DNA from: Terriglobia bacterium
GTDB taxonomy: Bacteria > Acidobacteriota > Terriglobia > JAJPHL01
Direction of reading: 5' to 3'
DNA length: 64,000 bases
NCBI GenBank assembly: GCA_021325275.1
Contig: JAJPHL010000009.1
Span: forward strand, 62,001-126,000
The position numbers were made by a program, and so were the translations under genes. Each line of letters starts with the position of its first letter. Positions within the stretch are counted from its first letter, which is position 1. This document shows positions 1 through 8,733 of the stretch, in pieces. Under the pieces are notes generated by a model, which was not told where the DNA came from, ran no database searches, and saw only the letters and a program-made list of their open reading frames with translations.

Positions 1-743
1 GCAAACCGGGTATAGTGATGCACGGCCATCCAGATTGCGGGTGTTCCCCCAGAATCCCGAACCAGCAGGTCGTTGATCGCCCATCCGTCCTCGAAGGCAT
101 TGCCGTCGTGATCCAACAAAGGGGGCGTCGCGCGCAGCCGCCAGCGAGGCTTTCCGCGCCAATCGAGGCAGACAAGTTCGGTTTCGTCGCCGCCGGCGTT
201 TGACACCGAGTATCTCGCCCAAGCAAGTATGCTCTTGCGGCCCGTGCCATCGAGATCGGCGAGCACAATCCGATGTTGCCCCGACCTCCCCACTTGCGCG
301 GGAACTACTTCACGTTGCAACTCATAGGTCCAAAGTTGATCACCGTTGGCGTCAAGCGCGATGATCATTCGACCGCGAAATTCGGCCGCGTGAGGAGACC
401 ACCTCCGCGTCGCGAACCAAACCGTAGCCCCAGCTATTGCAACGCCAGTCCCAAACATCCATATCAGACGCCGCCGCGTCAGGACTCCATCCCCTTTCGA
501 AGTCAAAGCTCCCACGGGATCGTCCTTTTGATCCGTACTCGCAGCGTTGCAGTCGAGGGTGCGCTGCCTCATCCAAGCGTCAATCTCCCGCCGCGACGCG
601 AATACGCGGCCGCGCTTCGTGTTTGGGACGCTCAGAACGGGCATGCCTTGGGCCCGCCACCGCTTGGCCGTGGAGCGGTCGATGTGGAGGTAGACCGCGA
701 TCTCCTTCCACCCTTCGAGGCGATCTTCTTTAGTGTCAGACAT
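1..743 (-). CDS. Membrane-anchored HTH regulator with extracytoplasmic repeat domain (partial)
   Basis: The frame is open from the ATG at 743 to the left edge (247 codons), so the C-terminus is missing. Residues 11-59 form a MerR/excisionase-like helix-turn-helix (WKEIAVYLHI, RSTAKRWR, then a wing ending REIDAWM). A single hydrophobic segment follows at about residues 92-111, flanked by arginines. The part beyond it has FG-GAP/VCBS-like motifs (ADLDGTGRKSILAWA near residue 162), suggesting a beta-propeller outside the membrane. This order (cytoplasmic DNA-binding head, one membrane pass, external sensor) resembles ToxR-type one-component regulators; the sensor role is inference. It is transcribed divergently from the secreted protein at 908. 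Function and target are unknown. Confidence 0.75.
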   Translation of the reverse strand, partial: MSDTKEDRLEGWKEIAVYLHIDRSTAKRWRAQGMPVLSVPNTKRGRVFASRREIDAWMRQRTLDCNAASTDQKDDPVGALTSKGDGVLTRRRLIWMFGTGVAIAGATVWFATRRWSPHAAEFRGRMIIALDANGDQLWTYELQREVVPAQVGRSGQHRIVLADLDGTGRKSILAWARYSVSNAGGDETELVCLDWRGKPRWRLRATPPLLDHDGNAFEDGWAINDLLVRDSGGTPAIWMAVHHYTRF

Positions 744-907
744 TTGGTCCTTCTCGATCAGTGGTGGACGAATTGTATCAAACGCCATGATCCGTTCGTG
801 AGCCATATGTGAGCCATCAATGAGCCATCATGCATCTTGACGGCCTTCTCCGTAGTGCCCAGTCTGAGATGGTGCGGTCGACAATAGCCATTAAGGAGAA
901 AACTGCG

Positions 908-3142
908 GTGCGCAAAAGGCAAATCATGTTCGCGGTACTTTCGGTGATGATCTTCTCTCTCGGGGACTATTGCCTCATTGAACGACCAGAGGCGCACGGC
1001 TTACCAATCAGCGATTCAAGAGCGACGGAAGCAACAGCCGAGTCTGTCGCTGCGCGTTCCGAAAAACCTACATCCGCCCACTTTGGACAGACCGCTGGAA
1101 ACAGTTTCTTCTTTGGCCCCCAGAATATCTATCTTCTTGCGGCTAACACTCTGTTTCGAAGCGTAGCTGACGATCTGACGGTTTGGCATCGGTTGGGCGA
1201 CAATTTCCCACTAAGGCTGGCCGCAGCTGACCCTGCGCAGGACAATATCCTGTACGCGGTGAACCCAGCCAATCAGATTCTGAAATCGGTTGATGGCGGC
1301 CAGAAGTGGCTCAACGTTAGCCCTGGAGTGCAACCTCCCTATTCTGCGATCACCACGCTTCTCGTTAACCCAGCAGACTCCAAGGAAGTTTTCGCGGGCA
1401 CACAAAGCGGAATTCTGAGAACGCAGGACGCTGGCTTCACCTGGCAACACACATCGTTTGGCGGTTCCGTATCTGAGTTGTTAATCGGCCCGAGGGCATC
1501 CGCTCTGATTAGTGTCTTAAGCGCGGGGACGATCTTTACGTCTTCGGATCATGGAACGACATGGAAACGCTCCGAGACTGGCCTGCCCTTGGTGCTGGTC
1601 CGAGGGGCCGCTCGAACGGCATCGCAAAGCCCGGTCAAGGTTACGATGCTGCTACTCGTTGATCGCGAGAAGCCGTTTCTTCTCGCTCTAACTGATGGCA
1701 AGGGAATGTTTCGCAGCAACGACAACGGTGCTAGCTGGTCAATCTCCGCCCCGAGTTTCACCGCTGCCGCGGACGCAACCGCATTCGTTGACGGCGATCG
1801 TATCCTCATCGCCTCGGAAGGCAAGGTCCATAGTTCTTCAGACGGCGCAGCGTGGAGCACCATTTCGATCAAGTCGAGTGGCAAGAGCATTCAATCCGTC
1901 GCCGGTATTATACGATCCTCTGCGCGCGATGGATACATGCTGCGTTTTCGTTTTGCGGGAGATCCTGAGAGCGCGAGTCGTTTAGGCTACCTCAATCCTA
2001 ATGGCACACTCCTCGGATTAAACTACGGCGTGGTTCCATACTCCATCATAGACAACGTTTGGACGGGAACGATAAATGGAAAAGAGGCCGTCTTCGCCCA
2101 CGGCGAAGACCATACGGACCGAACGATGATTCCTGTTGATAATGACGGTTGGATGCCTGAGTATCTCGCTAACGCCTTTATGGCCTACTCCGTGGATAAC
2201 GGCTATTCCTGGGAATTCCTGGGGAGTGGCGGGCCAAACTGCGGCGGACGAACGGCAGGCTTCCGTGACCTGAAGAGCATATGGGTCTACGGAGGAAATT
2301 GTGTTATCAAGTCTGAGGATGGTGGCGGCTCGTGGGCAACCCTGTCCGGTTTCAGTATCGCTTCTGGAATCTCGAAGCTTCAAAGAGACCCGGTAGATCC
2401 GAATCTCGCGTATTACTGCACGGGTCTGAACGATCACGGCCTCTATCGCTACACATATGACCCGGCGTCTCAGAGAGGCCAATCTGTAGCTCTCAACGTG
2501 CGCGCTCCAGACGTGATCGTTGCGGAGGACGATCCGAAGCTAATCTTTACGGGTTCCGGACAAGCCAGCACAGATGGTGGTTGGACTTGGGTTGATCGGG
2601 CGGCTCCGCTGAACAACCTGCTTCGCAACGCGAACGTGGGAGAGGGGTATTTGCAGCCGCTCAAACTGTTATCATTCCGAAATCATGAGATTCGATTGGT
2701 TCTCTTCAAAGGCGACATTTCCTACGGCGCCGAGGCCGGCACAACAACGATCCTGAAATCTCGCAATCTAGGTGAAACGTGGGAGGAAGTGAAATCATTT
2801 CGTGAGCATTTGTTGATCCATAGCTCTGCGGGATGGTCGCTCGGAGCGTATGTCAATCCGTCGGATTCAGCGAACTTCTTCATTGCGACCGATGTATTTG
2901 GCGCGAAACCACGCGTGTTCCGGGTCCAGGAAACGAAGGACAGCGGAGCATCGTGGCGACAAATTTATAGCCAAGCATTTCCGTATAATCAAGATCCTCC
3001 ACCTTTTTCTCGCGGTCTCGTTCAGAGTGTAGCCCAGATCTCGAAAGACGGTCGGCGGACTCTGTTCATCGGAGGGGCTATCGGCCTCCTCCGATCAGAT
3101 GATGAAGGCAAGACATGGACCACCTTGGGAGGCGCGCGGTGA
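908..3142 (+). CDS. Secreted Asp-box (BNR/sortilin-like) beta-propeller protein
   Basis: 744 aa from a GTG with AAGGAG nine bases upstream (890-898 region). An upstream in-frame ATG at 830 lacks a ribosome site and would bury the signal peptide, so 908 is preferred. Residues 1-30 are a basic-hydrophobic signal sequence. The body repeats the Asp-box pattern S-x-D-x-G-x-x-W many times (SVDGGQKW, TQDAGFTW, SSDHGTTW, SNDNGASW, SEDGGGSW, SDDEGKTW), as in sialidase-like and Vps10/Ycf48-type propellers. Such repeats define the fold but not the activity, and no sialidase catalytic set is evident. Its stop overlaps the GTG of the next lipoprotein by 3 bases, so the two are translationally coupled. Confidence 0.8.
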   Translation: MRKRQIMFAVLSVMIFSLGDYCLIERPEAHGLPISDSRATEATAESVAARSEKPTSAHFGQTAGNSFFFGPQNIYLLAANTLFRSVADDLTVWHRLGDNFPLRLAAADPAQDNILYAVNPANQILKSVDGGQKWLNVSPGVQPPYSAITTLLVNPADSKEVFAGTQSGILRTQDAGFTWQHTSFGGSVSELLIGPRASALISVLSAGTIFTSSDHGTTWKRSETGLPLVLVRGAARTASQSPVKVTMLLLVDREKPFLLALTDGKGMFRSNDNGASWSISAPSFTAAADATAFVDGDRILIASEGKVHSSSDGAAWSTISIKSSGKSIQSVAGIIRSSARDGYMLRFRFAGDPESASRLGYLNPNGTLLGLNYGVVPYSIIDNVWTGTINGKEAVFAHGEDHTDRTMIPVDNDGWMPEYLANAFMAYSVDNGYSWEFLGSGGPNCGGRTAGFRDLKSIWVYGGNCVIKSEDGGGSWATLSGFSIASGISKLQRDPVDPNLAYYCTGLNDHGLYRYTYDPASQRGQSVALNVRAPDVIVAEDDPKLIFTGSGQASTDGGWTWVDRAAPLNNLLRNANVGEGYLQPLKLLSFRNHEIRLVLFKGDISYGAEAGTTTILKSRNLGETWEEVKSFREHLLIHSSAGWSLGAYVNPSDSANFFIATDVFGAKPRVFRVQETKDSGASWRQIYSQAFPYNQDPPPFSRGLVQSVAQISKDGRRTLFIGGAIGLLRSDDEGKTWTTLGGAR

Positions 3143-4017
3143 AGGCCGCTCAGCTAATCGCGATCCTGCTGGCAAGTGTTACACTCGTCGGGTGTGGCAA
3201 GTCTCTTCCCGAAGCCTACGGCATTTACGCCGACACGGATCGGGGACAATTTCTACTCAAGCGACAGGACCTGCAGACTGCCGGCAATATCATGAGCTTT
3301 TTTGCCGGACTAACCAGCCCATCGGGCACGGAGTGCGGATCGCTTAAGCAGTTCATCGTCTACGAAAAGGACGTCAGTCCGGATTCGGTAGGCTTGGTCC
3401 AGCTACAATTCCTCAAAGAAGGGAACGTCTCCGCGATTTTTGGATCTCAGCATACCACCGTCAATTTATACGTACCCAACCGGGACCGAATTGACATCGA
3501 CATCAAACCCGTGGAGCAGCGGCGCGACATGTACTTGATCTCGCCGCGCCAACCCCTACCTAAAGGGTTCTACGCTCTGTACCTAGGTAAGTTCGGAGTA
3601 GAGATTGGGACGCAGAGTCGTGTCTACGATCTGGTTGTCGGATCAGTCAAAGATTTTCCATCGGCTGCTGCGGCGGTGCAGGCGAAGCAAAACACCATCA
3701 AGGAAGCAGCCCCGGCGCTACTTGAAAAGATGAACAGCATGCTGAACCGTGGTTCCTATGAGCACCTGCAGGATGTCTATCGGCCTGAGGGCACGATATT
3801 GGCCGGTTCGGAGTTGCAGACGTTCGTCTCTGGAAATCAGACGTGGTTGGGCAACGCGGGCAAGATTCTGAAATCCGAAATAATGGACGTGACGCCGCTG
3901 GGCGAGAGCAGCGCGAAGTGCAGAGTCCGGACGACCTACGAGAAGGCCGGAGCGCAGGAGGAATCCGTCACGATTGCTAAGATTGGTGATCACTATTTTG
4001 TGACCGGATTGAAATAA
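3139..4017 (+). CDS. Lipoprotein of unknown function
   Basis: 292 aa. The GTG start overlaps the stop of the preceding gene (GTGA) and has GGGAGG at 3127-3132. The N-terminus is a lipoprotein signal peptide ending in the lipobox LVGC at about residues 15-18. The remainder is mainly beta-strand-like with no recognised catalytic motif; the last hundred residues (about 190-292) look like an NTF2/DUF4019-type accessory fold (inference only). Coupling to the secreted propeller suggests that both act at the cell surface. Its 3' end overlaps the convergent pilin gene by 41 bases. Confidence 0.75.
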   Translation: MKAAQLIAILLASVTLVGCGKSLPEAYGIYADTDRGQFLLKRQDLQTAGNIMSFFAGLTSPSGTECGSLKQFIVYEKDVSPDSVGLVQLQFLKEGNVSAIFGSQHTTVNLYVPNRDRIDIDIKPVEQRRDMYLISPRQPLPKGFYALYLGKFGVEIGTQSRVYDLVVGSVKDFPSAAAAVQAKQNTIKEAAPALLEKMNSMLNRGSYEHLQDVYRPEGTILAGSELQTFVSGNQTWLGNAGKILKSEIMDVTPLGESSAKCRVRTTYEKAGAQEESVTIAKIGDHYFVTGLK

Positions 4018-4594
4018 CGCGATGTCGCACCGTGATGGCCGTTGTCGTTCCCGGGTATGAGGACGGCGCCACGGTCACAAGAGTCCGGAGTCGCCATGCC
4101 GGCAGAGACGGGTCGGCATTGAGGAACCCCCCTGGCATACAGGGGTTATTGTTTGAGTCGAAATTCCCGAGGCAGCCGATCCGAAGGTATTTCACAAGGC
4201 TCACGATGACAACATAGGCGCACAGTACGATGACGACGCCGAAGATCACCCCGGTGATCATTGTTTTCGCCGCACTCTCCAGGTCTGGCTTCGCTCCCGC
4301 AAGCATATACATGACACCCCCAATCATAAGCATGATGGGTGCGACCACCCAAAGAACGGCATCGATCGCGAGGTAGATGAGATAGACAATCTGATACAGA
4401 AGATCGTTAAGGTTGTTACAGGTTCGATTCATGACGCCCGCAGCCGTACCCGCACCGGTGCAGACAATAAGGGGCCCGTGGAGTGAAGCTGGCAGCAGTG
4501 TGGGTAGAGCGTATTGCTGGGCAGGCGTTTGCGCGGAAACAACAAGCGGAAAGGCAACCCCGGCCCAGACTACCAGCAAGATGATGGTTTTCAT
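3977..4594 (-). CDS. VirB2/TrbC-like pilin candidate
   Basis: 205 aa. Residues 1-21 form a signal peptide ending VVSAQ. Two strong membrane helices lie at about 66-98 and 112-136, joined by a short polar loop (AGAKPDLESAAK). This layout (cleaved signal, two helices, small cytoplasmic loop) is that of VirB2/TrbC type IV secretion pilins. Cysteines at 45, 59 and 141 are unusual for the family, and the C-terminal 60 residues are an extra polar tail. No other T4SS gene (VirB3, VirB4 and so on) is present nearby, so this is an orphan. It is followed 10 bases upstream by another membrane gene in the same direction. Confidence 0.55.
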   Translation of the reverse strand: MKTIILLVVWAGVAFPLVVSAQTPAQQYALPTLLPASLHGPLIVCTGAGTAAGVMNRTCNNLNDLLYQIVYLIYLAIDAVLWVVAPIMLMIGGVMYMLAGAKPDLESAAKTMITGVIFGVVIVLCAYVVIVSLVKYLRIGCLGNFDSNNNPCMPGGFLNADPSLPAWRLRTLVTVAPSSYPGTTTAITVRHRVISIRSQNSDHQS

Positions 4595-4603
4595 TGTTCG
4601 GTG

Positions 4604-5038
4604 CTAGTCGTGCGCGGTACTCGACTTATTCTGAAACTCCTGGACAACGAGACCACACAGACTGCCGACTGAGAAAACGAGCAACAGCCAAACCCACGGC
4701 GAGCGCTGCAAGTCGGTTCGGAGGACTGGCATGACCGTCGTGACTGAGCATCCGACAATAACCACGCCCAAGAGCCAGATACTAACTGAGGCATGGGACT
4801 GGGCTGCGAGCAGCACGCGATGCAATCCGACAATCAAGAATGTAGCAAGTGCATCCAACATTACGACAAGCACGATTGATCGATGGAGCACGATCGGTCC
4901 GAAGAACGCGAGGAAGTAGAATAGGGTGGCGAGGACGCCAAATAGAATCGCACGCCGCAGAGATTGGGTTGTCCGAGCGGCGACTCCGATGATCGTTGCA
5001 AATCCTATTAAGACCGGGACCGACAGCGCGAGCGCCAT
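4604..5038 (-). CDS. Small multi-spanning membrane protein
   Basis: 144 aa with four predicted hydrophobic helices (about 5-22, 30-50, 55-75 and 88-106) and a fifth near 115-133. No known motif is present. It ends 9 bases before the pilin gene and is probably co-transcribed with it. The function is not recognised; a T4SS-associated role is possible only by position. Confidence 0.6.
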   Translation of the reverse strand: MALALSVPVLIGFATIIGVAARTTQSLRRAILFGVLATLFYFLAFFGPIVLHRSIVLVVMLDALATFLIVGLHRVLLAAQSHASVSIWLLGVVIVGCSVTTVMPVLRTDLQRSPWVWLLLVFSVGSLCGLVVQEFQNKSSTAHD

Positions 5039-5177
5039 GTTCCCCTAATTATACGAAGCGGGCCGGGGAAGGAAAGCGTCGGCTGTGGACAACGCTAGCG
5101 GACTGACGAAATTTTGGTCATTACGCATGCCTCGTTGCTTCCTGACGCGCGGGCAAGACGTCCGGGTCTTCCCTATC

Positions 5178-5969
5178 TCATCGAGGAGACATCGGCGCAG
5201 GCTGTATCTGTAGCTTGTAGGTCAGGTTGATTTCTGCAAAAACTTGTTTCGAAGTGAACGCGGAGAACCGGTTGCTGAAACAAAAGTAGTAGGTTCCTGA
5301 TTGCAGGATCGGCGTGTTGAGCTCGCCGACCGTAACTTTCTGTGTGGAGTAGAGCGCCGGGGCCGGGTGTCCGTTCTTCCAGTTCTCGAAGTTGTCGCCA
5401 TCTGAGAGAACTGCCTGTATGTCGTTACCCATGCCTCCCATCGCGCTGAACCTCCCGAAGACACGAACGTCGCTCATCTTATCCGTGTCGATGTGAAATT
5501 CCTTGTAGATCATCTGGCCGGGTCGCACCTGAAGCTGTCCGGTGAACAGTTTTTCCGTGCGGGGAATAAAAATTGGTTGAGGTGGCGGTGGAGGTGTGGG
5601 CGCCGGTTGCGCATCGGCGGCTTTGTCGGAGCTAGGAAGGGGCTTGTCATTCGCTCCTTCCCGCTTCAGCGCTTCCTGGTAGACCCTGTTGTATTCCGTG
5701 ACTGCGTCTTTCACGGGACCGGGAGGCAGCTTCGAAGCCTCCTTCGCCGCTTCGTCTGCGGCTTTCCGCGCATAAATATCCTGGATCAGCGCTGCGAGGA
5801 ATATCGCCGCGATCGCCATGCCGACTGTCCACATGATCGCTCTTGTGTAGGATCGGCGTGCTGGTTGCACAGCCGGGATTGGCCCGGCGATCACGGTGAT
5901 CGGCTTGCCGCAAGCAAGGCAGAATGCCGATTGGTCCGGAATATCTTTTCCGCATGAGGGACAAAACAT
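5178..5969 (-). CDS. Zinc-ribbon membrane protein with p24-like GOLD domain
   Basis: 263 aa. Cysteines 3, 6, 17 and 20 (CPSC and CLAC) form a zinc ribbon at the N-terminus, followed by a membrane helix at about 44-62. A short helical stretch and a proline-rich linker (about 115-132) lead to a beta-rich domain at about 150-258. Residues 225-236 read GTYYFCFSNRFS and are followed by T-x-K-x-V-x-x-x-I. This is very close to the signature strand of the eukaryotic emp24/p24 (TMED) GOLD domain. GOLD domains bind proteins or lipids, but the ligand here is unknown. The gene stands alone between the membrane genes and the YhcG-like nuclease. Confidence 0.65.
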   Translation of the reverse strand: MFCPSCGKDIPDQSAFCLACGKPITVIAGPIPAVQPARRSYTRAIMWTVGMAIAAIFLAALIQDIYARKAADEAAKEASKLPPGPVKDAVTEYNRVYQEALKREGANDKPLPSSDKAADAQPAPTPPPPPQPIFIPRTEKLFTGQLQVRPGQMIYKEFHIDTDKMSDVRVFGRFSAMGGMGNDIQAVLSDGDNFENWKNGHPAPALYSTQKVTVGELNTPILQSGTYYFCFSNRFSAFTSKQVFAEINLTYKLQIQPAPMSPR

Positions 5970-6060
5970 ATCGACCTTCCATTCGTCCTAGCGGGTCATA
6001 CTACACCGTTTCGCGGCGTCAAAAATTCTTATTTCGCACCTTGGCTCGCTTGCCGCGTAC

Positions 6061-7095
6061 CTAAGCGCCTCGTTCTCGTTTCAGTTCGTCTTCCAACTCC
6101 TCGATGGTAGGCAGGCTCCCCTTCAGCGCGGCTGGCAGGCGTTCTGTCACGCGGAATCCTGATATGCCGATCGGCTTCTTTGCGTCGCGCAATGCGTACT
6201 CGGCCACGATCACATTTTTCGATTTGCAGAGAATGAGGCCGATGCTCGGCTTGTCGTCCGGATGACGAAGAAGATCATCGACGGCCGACAAGTAGAAGTT
6301 CATCTTGCCGGCGTATTCCGGTTTGAATGCCCCCATCTTCAGGTCGATCACAACGTAGCAGCGCAGCTTGAGATGGTAGAACAGGAGATCAATCCTAAAA
6401 TCCTCGCCGCCCACCTCAAGTTGAAACTGACTGCCCACAAACGCAAATCCTACGCCGAGCTCAATGAGAAATTCCCGGATGTGCGTCAAGAGACCCGACT
6501 CGAGTTCCTTCTCCTGAGCGTCCTTGGACAGCGTGAGGAAATCAAAGTGGTACGGGTCTTTGAGGAGTTGCTGCGCAAGATCCGACTGAGGTGCCGGAAA
6601 AGCCGTAGGAAAATTCGTCTGCGCTCTTCCCAGCCGCCGGTAGAGCGCAGATTCGATCTGGAGAACCAGGACGTTCCGACTCCAGCCGTTCTCGATCGTC
6701 TGCTGCACGTACCAAAGCCGCTCCTCCGGCTTTTTAACCAGTTCGAGGAGTCTCACGTTGTGACCCCACGGCAATTTTGCAACAAGCTGTTGCAAAATTG
6801 TCTCGTCCGGCCACGCCTCCGCGAACGCCTTCATGTAGCCTAGGTTCCGTGGCGAAAAACCCTGCATGTCCGGAAATTCCGAGTGCAGGTCTCTCGCCAA
6901 GCGTTCGATCACACGAGTCCCCCACCCGTCCTTTCTCTGCCTCGTCAAGATCTCCCTGCCGATCCGCCAGTAGAGCAGGATGAGTTCCCGGTTTACGGCA
7001 AGAACGGCTCCCACTTGAGCAGCCCGAATCTCCTGCTTCAGATCACGCAAGAGATCGCTGTACCCTTCGGGGCGGTCGCGTAGTGAGCGAGTCAT
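6061..7095 (-). CDS. DUF1016 (YhcG-type) PDDEXK nuclease
   Basis: 344 aa, the usual length of the family. Residues about 15-180 match the DUF1016 N-terminal domain (LLYWRIGREI, FPDMQGFSPRNLGYM). The C-terminal half contains a PDDEXK-type nuclease core: FRIDLLFYH with the metal-binding Asp, then YVVIDLKMG carrying the Asp-x-Lys pair. Proteins of this family are common on mobile elements and beside restriction or DNA-repair genes; the substrate is unproven. It is transcribed away from the structured region at 7166-7590. Confidence 0.85.
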   Translation of the reverse strand: MTRSLRDRPEGYSDLLRDLKQEIRAAQVGAVLAVNRELILLYWRIGREILTRQRKDGWGTRVIERLARDLHSEFPDMQGFSPRNLGYMKAFAEAWPDETILQQLVAKLPWGHNVRLLELVKKPEERLWYVQQTIENGWSRNVLVLQIESALYRRLGRAQTNFPTAFPAPQSDLAQQLLKDPYHFDFLTLSKDAQEKELESGLLTHIREFLIELGVGFAFVGSQFQLEVGGEDFRIDLLFYHLKLRCYVVIDLKMGAFKPEYAGKMNFYLSAVDDLLRHPDDKPSIGLILCKSKNVIVAEYALRDAKKPIGISGFRVTERLPAALKGSLPTIEELEDELKRERGA

Positions 7096-7165
7096 GGGTT
7101 GAGTGGCTTCATCCTACCACCCTGGGCGGTAGCGTCAACGCGACTCCACCTCCATTTTCTGATTG

Positions 7166-7590
7166 TCGGCGGCGATTGCCGCCGAACTCGTAGTCCACCA
7201 GTTTTAAAACGCGCACCCGTTTGCCCGAAGCGGTCAGCGAAGCCCGCAGCCCGGCGATAGCCGGGCAAGGGGGTGATAGCGCCGGCTACCCGTCCGTTGA
7301 CGACCGCATCCGTGGTAAACGGGTGCGAGAGGCAACGAGCGATAGCGAGGGAGCCGCTTGCAGTGTAAGCGATAGCTTCACAGCAACGGCGAACGGACGG
7401 GTAGCCGGCGGTATGGCCGGCAAACGGGTGCGCGTACACGTGGGCGATAGCCCTTATTTTCTCGGCCTTTGGCCGAGCGCCCTTTCCTCCCGGGGGCCGA
7501 AACGAATTCGGTGGTCTATTCGGCCCCCATTTCGGGGGTAGCAACAAGTTGCGCCGGTCGGCTGCATTGCCCTGCAGCACGTTGTGCTGC
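7166..7590. other. Densely structured non-coding region (candidate RNA or DNA element)
   Basis: This 425-bp gene-free stretch holds many perfect inverted repeats: an 8-bp stem with GATT loop (7166-7185); a 16-bp outer pair (7210-7225 with 7419-7434); a 19-bp pair nested inside it (7280-7298 with 7392-7410); and a 7-bp stem with GATA loop (7249-7266). Smaller GATA-loop stems lie at 7367-7378 and 7442-7453, a 7-bp stem at 7461-7477, a 10-bp stem at 7492-7501/7519-7528, and a 7-bp stem at 7574-7590. GATAGC occurs five times in the same orientation (7256, 7275, 7341, 7371, 7446). The element lies between two divergent genes and upstream of a primase. It could be a structured RNA read rightward, or a transfer or priming site. 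Confidence 0.5.
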
Positions 7591-7661
7591 CACCGGTCGT
7601 TTGACAAAGCATGGCTCGGCACTACAGTGTAAAGCAGTCCATTCGAGGAAGGAGAGGAACT

Positions 7662-8642
7662 ATGGATAGCACGTGGGTGGATTTCAAAGTGGTGAGGCGG
7701 ACGGTTTCCATGGAGATGGTGCTTGACCGGTACGGCATATCGGCAAAACTGCGGCGCGTGAACTCATCGTCCTTGCGCGGCCCGTGTCCGCTGCCGGGGC
7801 ACGCGTCGAAGACGAGCAGCGTGAGCTTCACGGTAAACACCGACCGGAACATTTGGGCATGCCAGTCTGGGTCGTGCGTAGCGGCACGGAGTGGCAAGAA
7901 GGGCGGCAATGTGCTCGATTTCATCGCCGAGATGGAACGCTGCTCGATCCGCGATGCCGCACTCAAACTTCAAGACTGGTTCTCGGTAGATTCGGAAGAC
8001 CGGCCTGCCACGCAACCGGTGCCGGCACGGGCGGCGTCCGCAGAAACCACAAACGCATCGGACACGGTGGAGAATAAGCCGCTCACCTTCGAGTTGAAGG
8101 ATGTCGATGCCGGCCATGAGTATCTGCAAGCCCGTGGCATCCGAGCCGTCGTCGCATCGGAGCTCGGCGTCGGTTTCTTTCCAGGCAAGGGCACCATGTC
8201 GAGACGGGTGGTCATTCCGATTCACAACGAGCGCGGCGATTTGGTCGCTTACGCCGGAAGGTCGGTAGACGGCTCGGAACCAAAATACAAATTTCCGACC
8301 GGCTTCCGCAAATCGCTAGAGTTGTGGAATCTGAACCGGTGCCGCGGGCTCTACGTCATCCTGGTGGAAGGTTTCTTCGACGCGATGAAGATCCATCAGG
8401 CGGGGCACCCTGCGGCAGCCTTGATGGGCTGTTCACTGTCCTCGGAGCAAGAAAGAAAACTTGCGCGGTTCCAGCAAGTCGTTGTGATGCTCGATGGCGA
8501 CGAAGCGGGCCGGAAGGCCACCGCAGAAATCGTCCCCCGTATTGCGCGCGTCACTTTCGTGCATGTGATCGATCTGCCGGACGGAGTGCAGCCCGATCAA
8601 CTCTCCTCTGCGGAAATTCAACGCTTGCTCAGCTTCTCTTGA
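7662..8642 (+). CDS. CHC2 zinc-finger / Toprim DNA primase-like protein
   Basis: 326 aa. The ATG at 7662 is preceded by AGGAGAGG, and the longer frame from 7611 has no ribosome site. An N-terminal zinc-binding region (CPLPGH, then ACQSGSC) matches the CHC2 finger of DnaG-type primases, though the last pair is C-x4-C rather than C-x2-C. The C-terminal half is a Toprim domain: ILVEGFFDAMK carries the Glu, and MLDGDEAGRKA the Asp-x-Asp motif. There is no DnaB-binding C-domain, as in plasmid and phage primases. It would prime DNA synthesis for the element. A terminator follows directly. Confidence 0.85.
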   Translation: MDSTWVDFKVVRRTVSMEMVLDRYGISAKLRRVNSSSLRGPCPLPGHASKTSSVSFTVNTDRNIWACQSGSCVAARSGKKGGNVLDFIAEMERCSIRDAALKLQDWFSVDSEDRPATQPVPARAASAETTNASDTVENKPLTFELKDVDAGHEYLQARGIRAVVASELGVGFFPGKGTMSRRVVIPIHNERGDLVAYAGRSVDGSEPKYKFPTGFRKSLELWNLNRCRGLYVILVEGFFDAMKIHQAGHPAAALMGCSLSSEQERKLARFQQVVVMLDGDEAGRKATAEIVPRIARVTFVHVIDLPDGVQPDQLSSAEIQRLLSFS

Positions 8643-8648
8643 AGTGAT

Positions 8649-8679
8649 AGCCCTGTCCCGAAGGTGGCAGGGCTTTTTT
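8649..8679 (+). terminator. Intrinsic terminator of the primase gene
   Basis: A 7-bp stem AGCCCTG (8649-8655) pairs with CAGGGCT (8668-8674), followed by six T. It begins 7 bases after the primase stop codon. Confidence 0.8.
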
Positions 8680-8733
8680 CTGCCACTTCCGACCGCCCAT
8701 ACTCGCTCGATCCCGATTGCCGGCGCAGAGATT

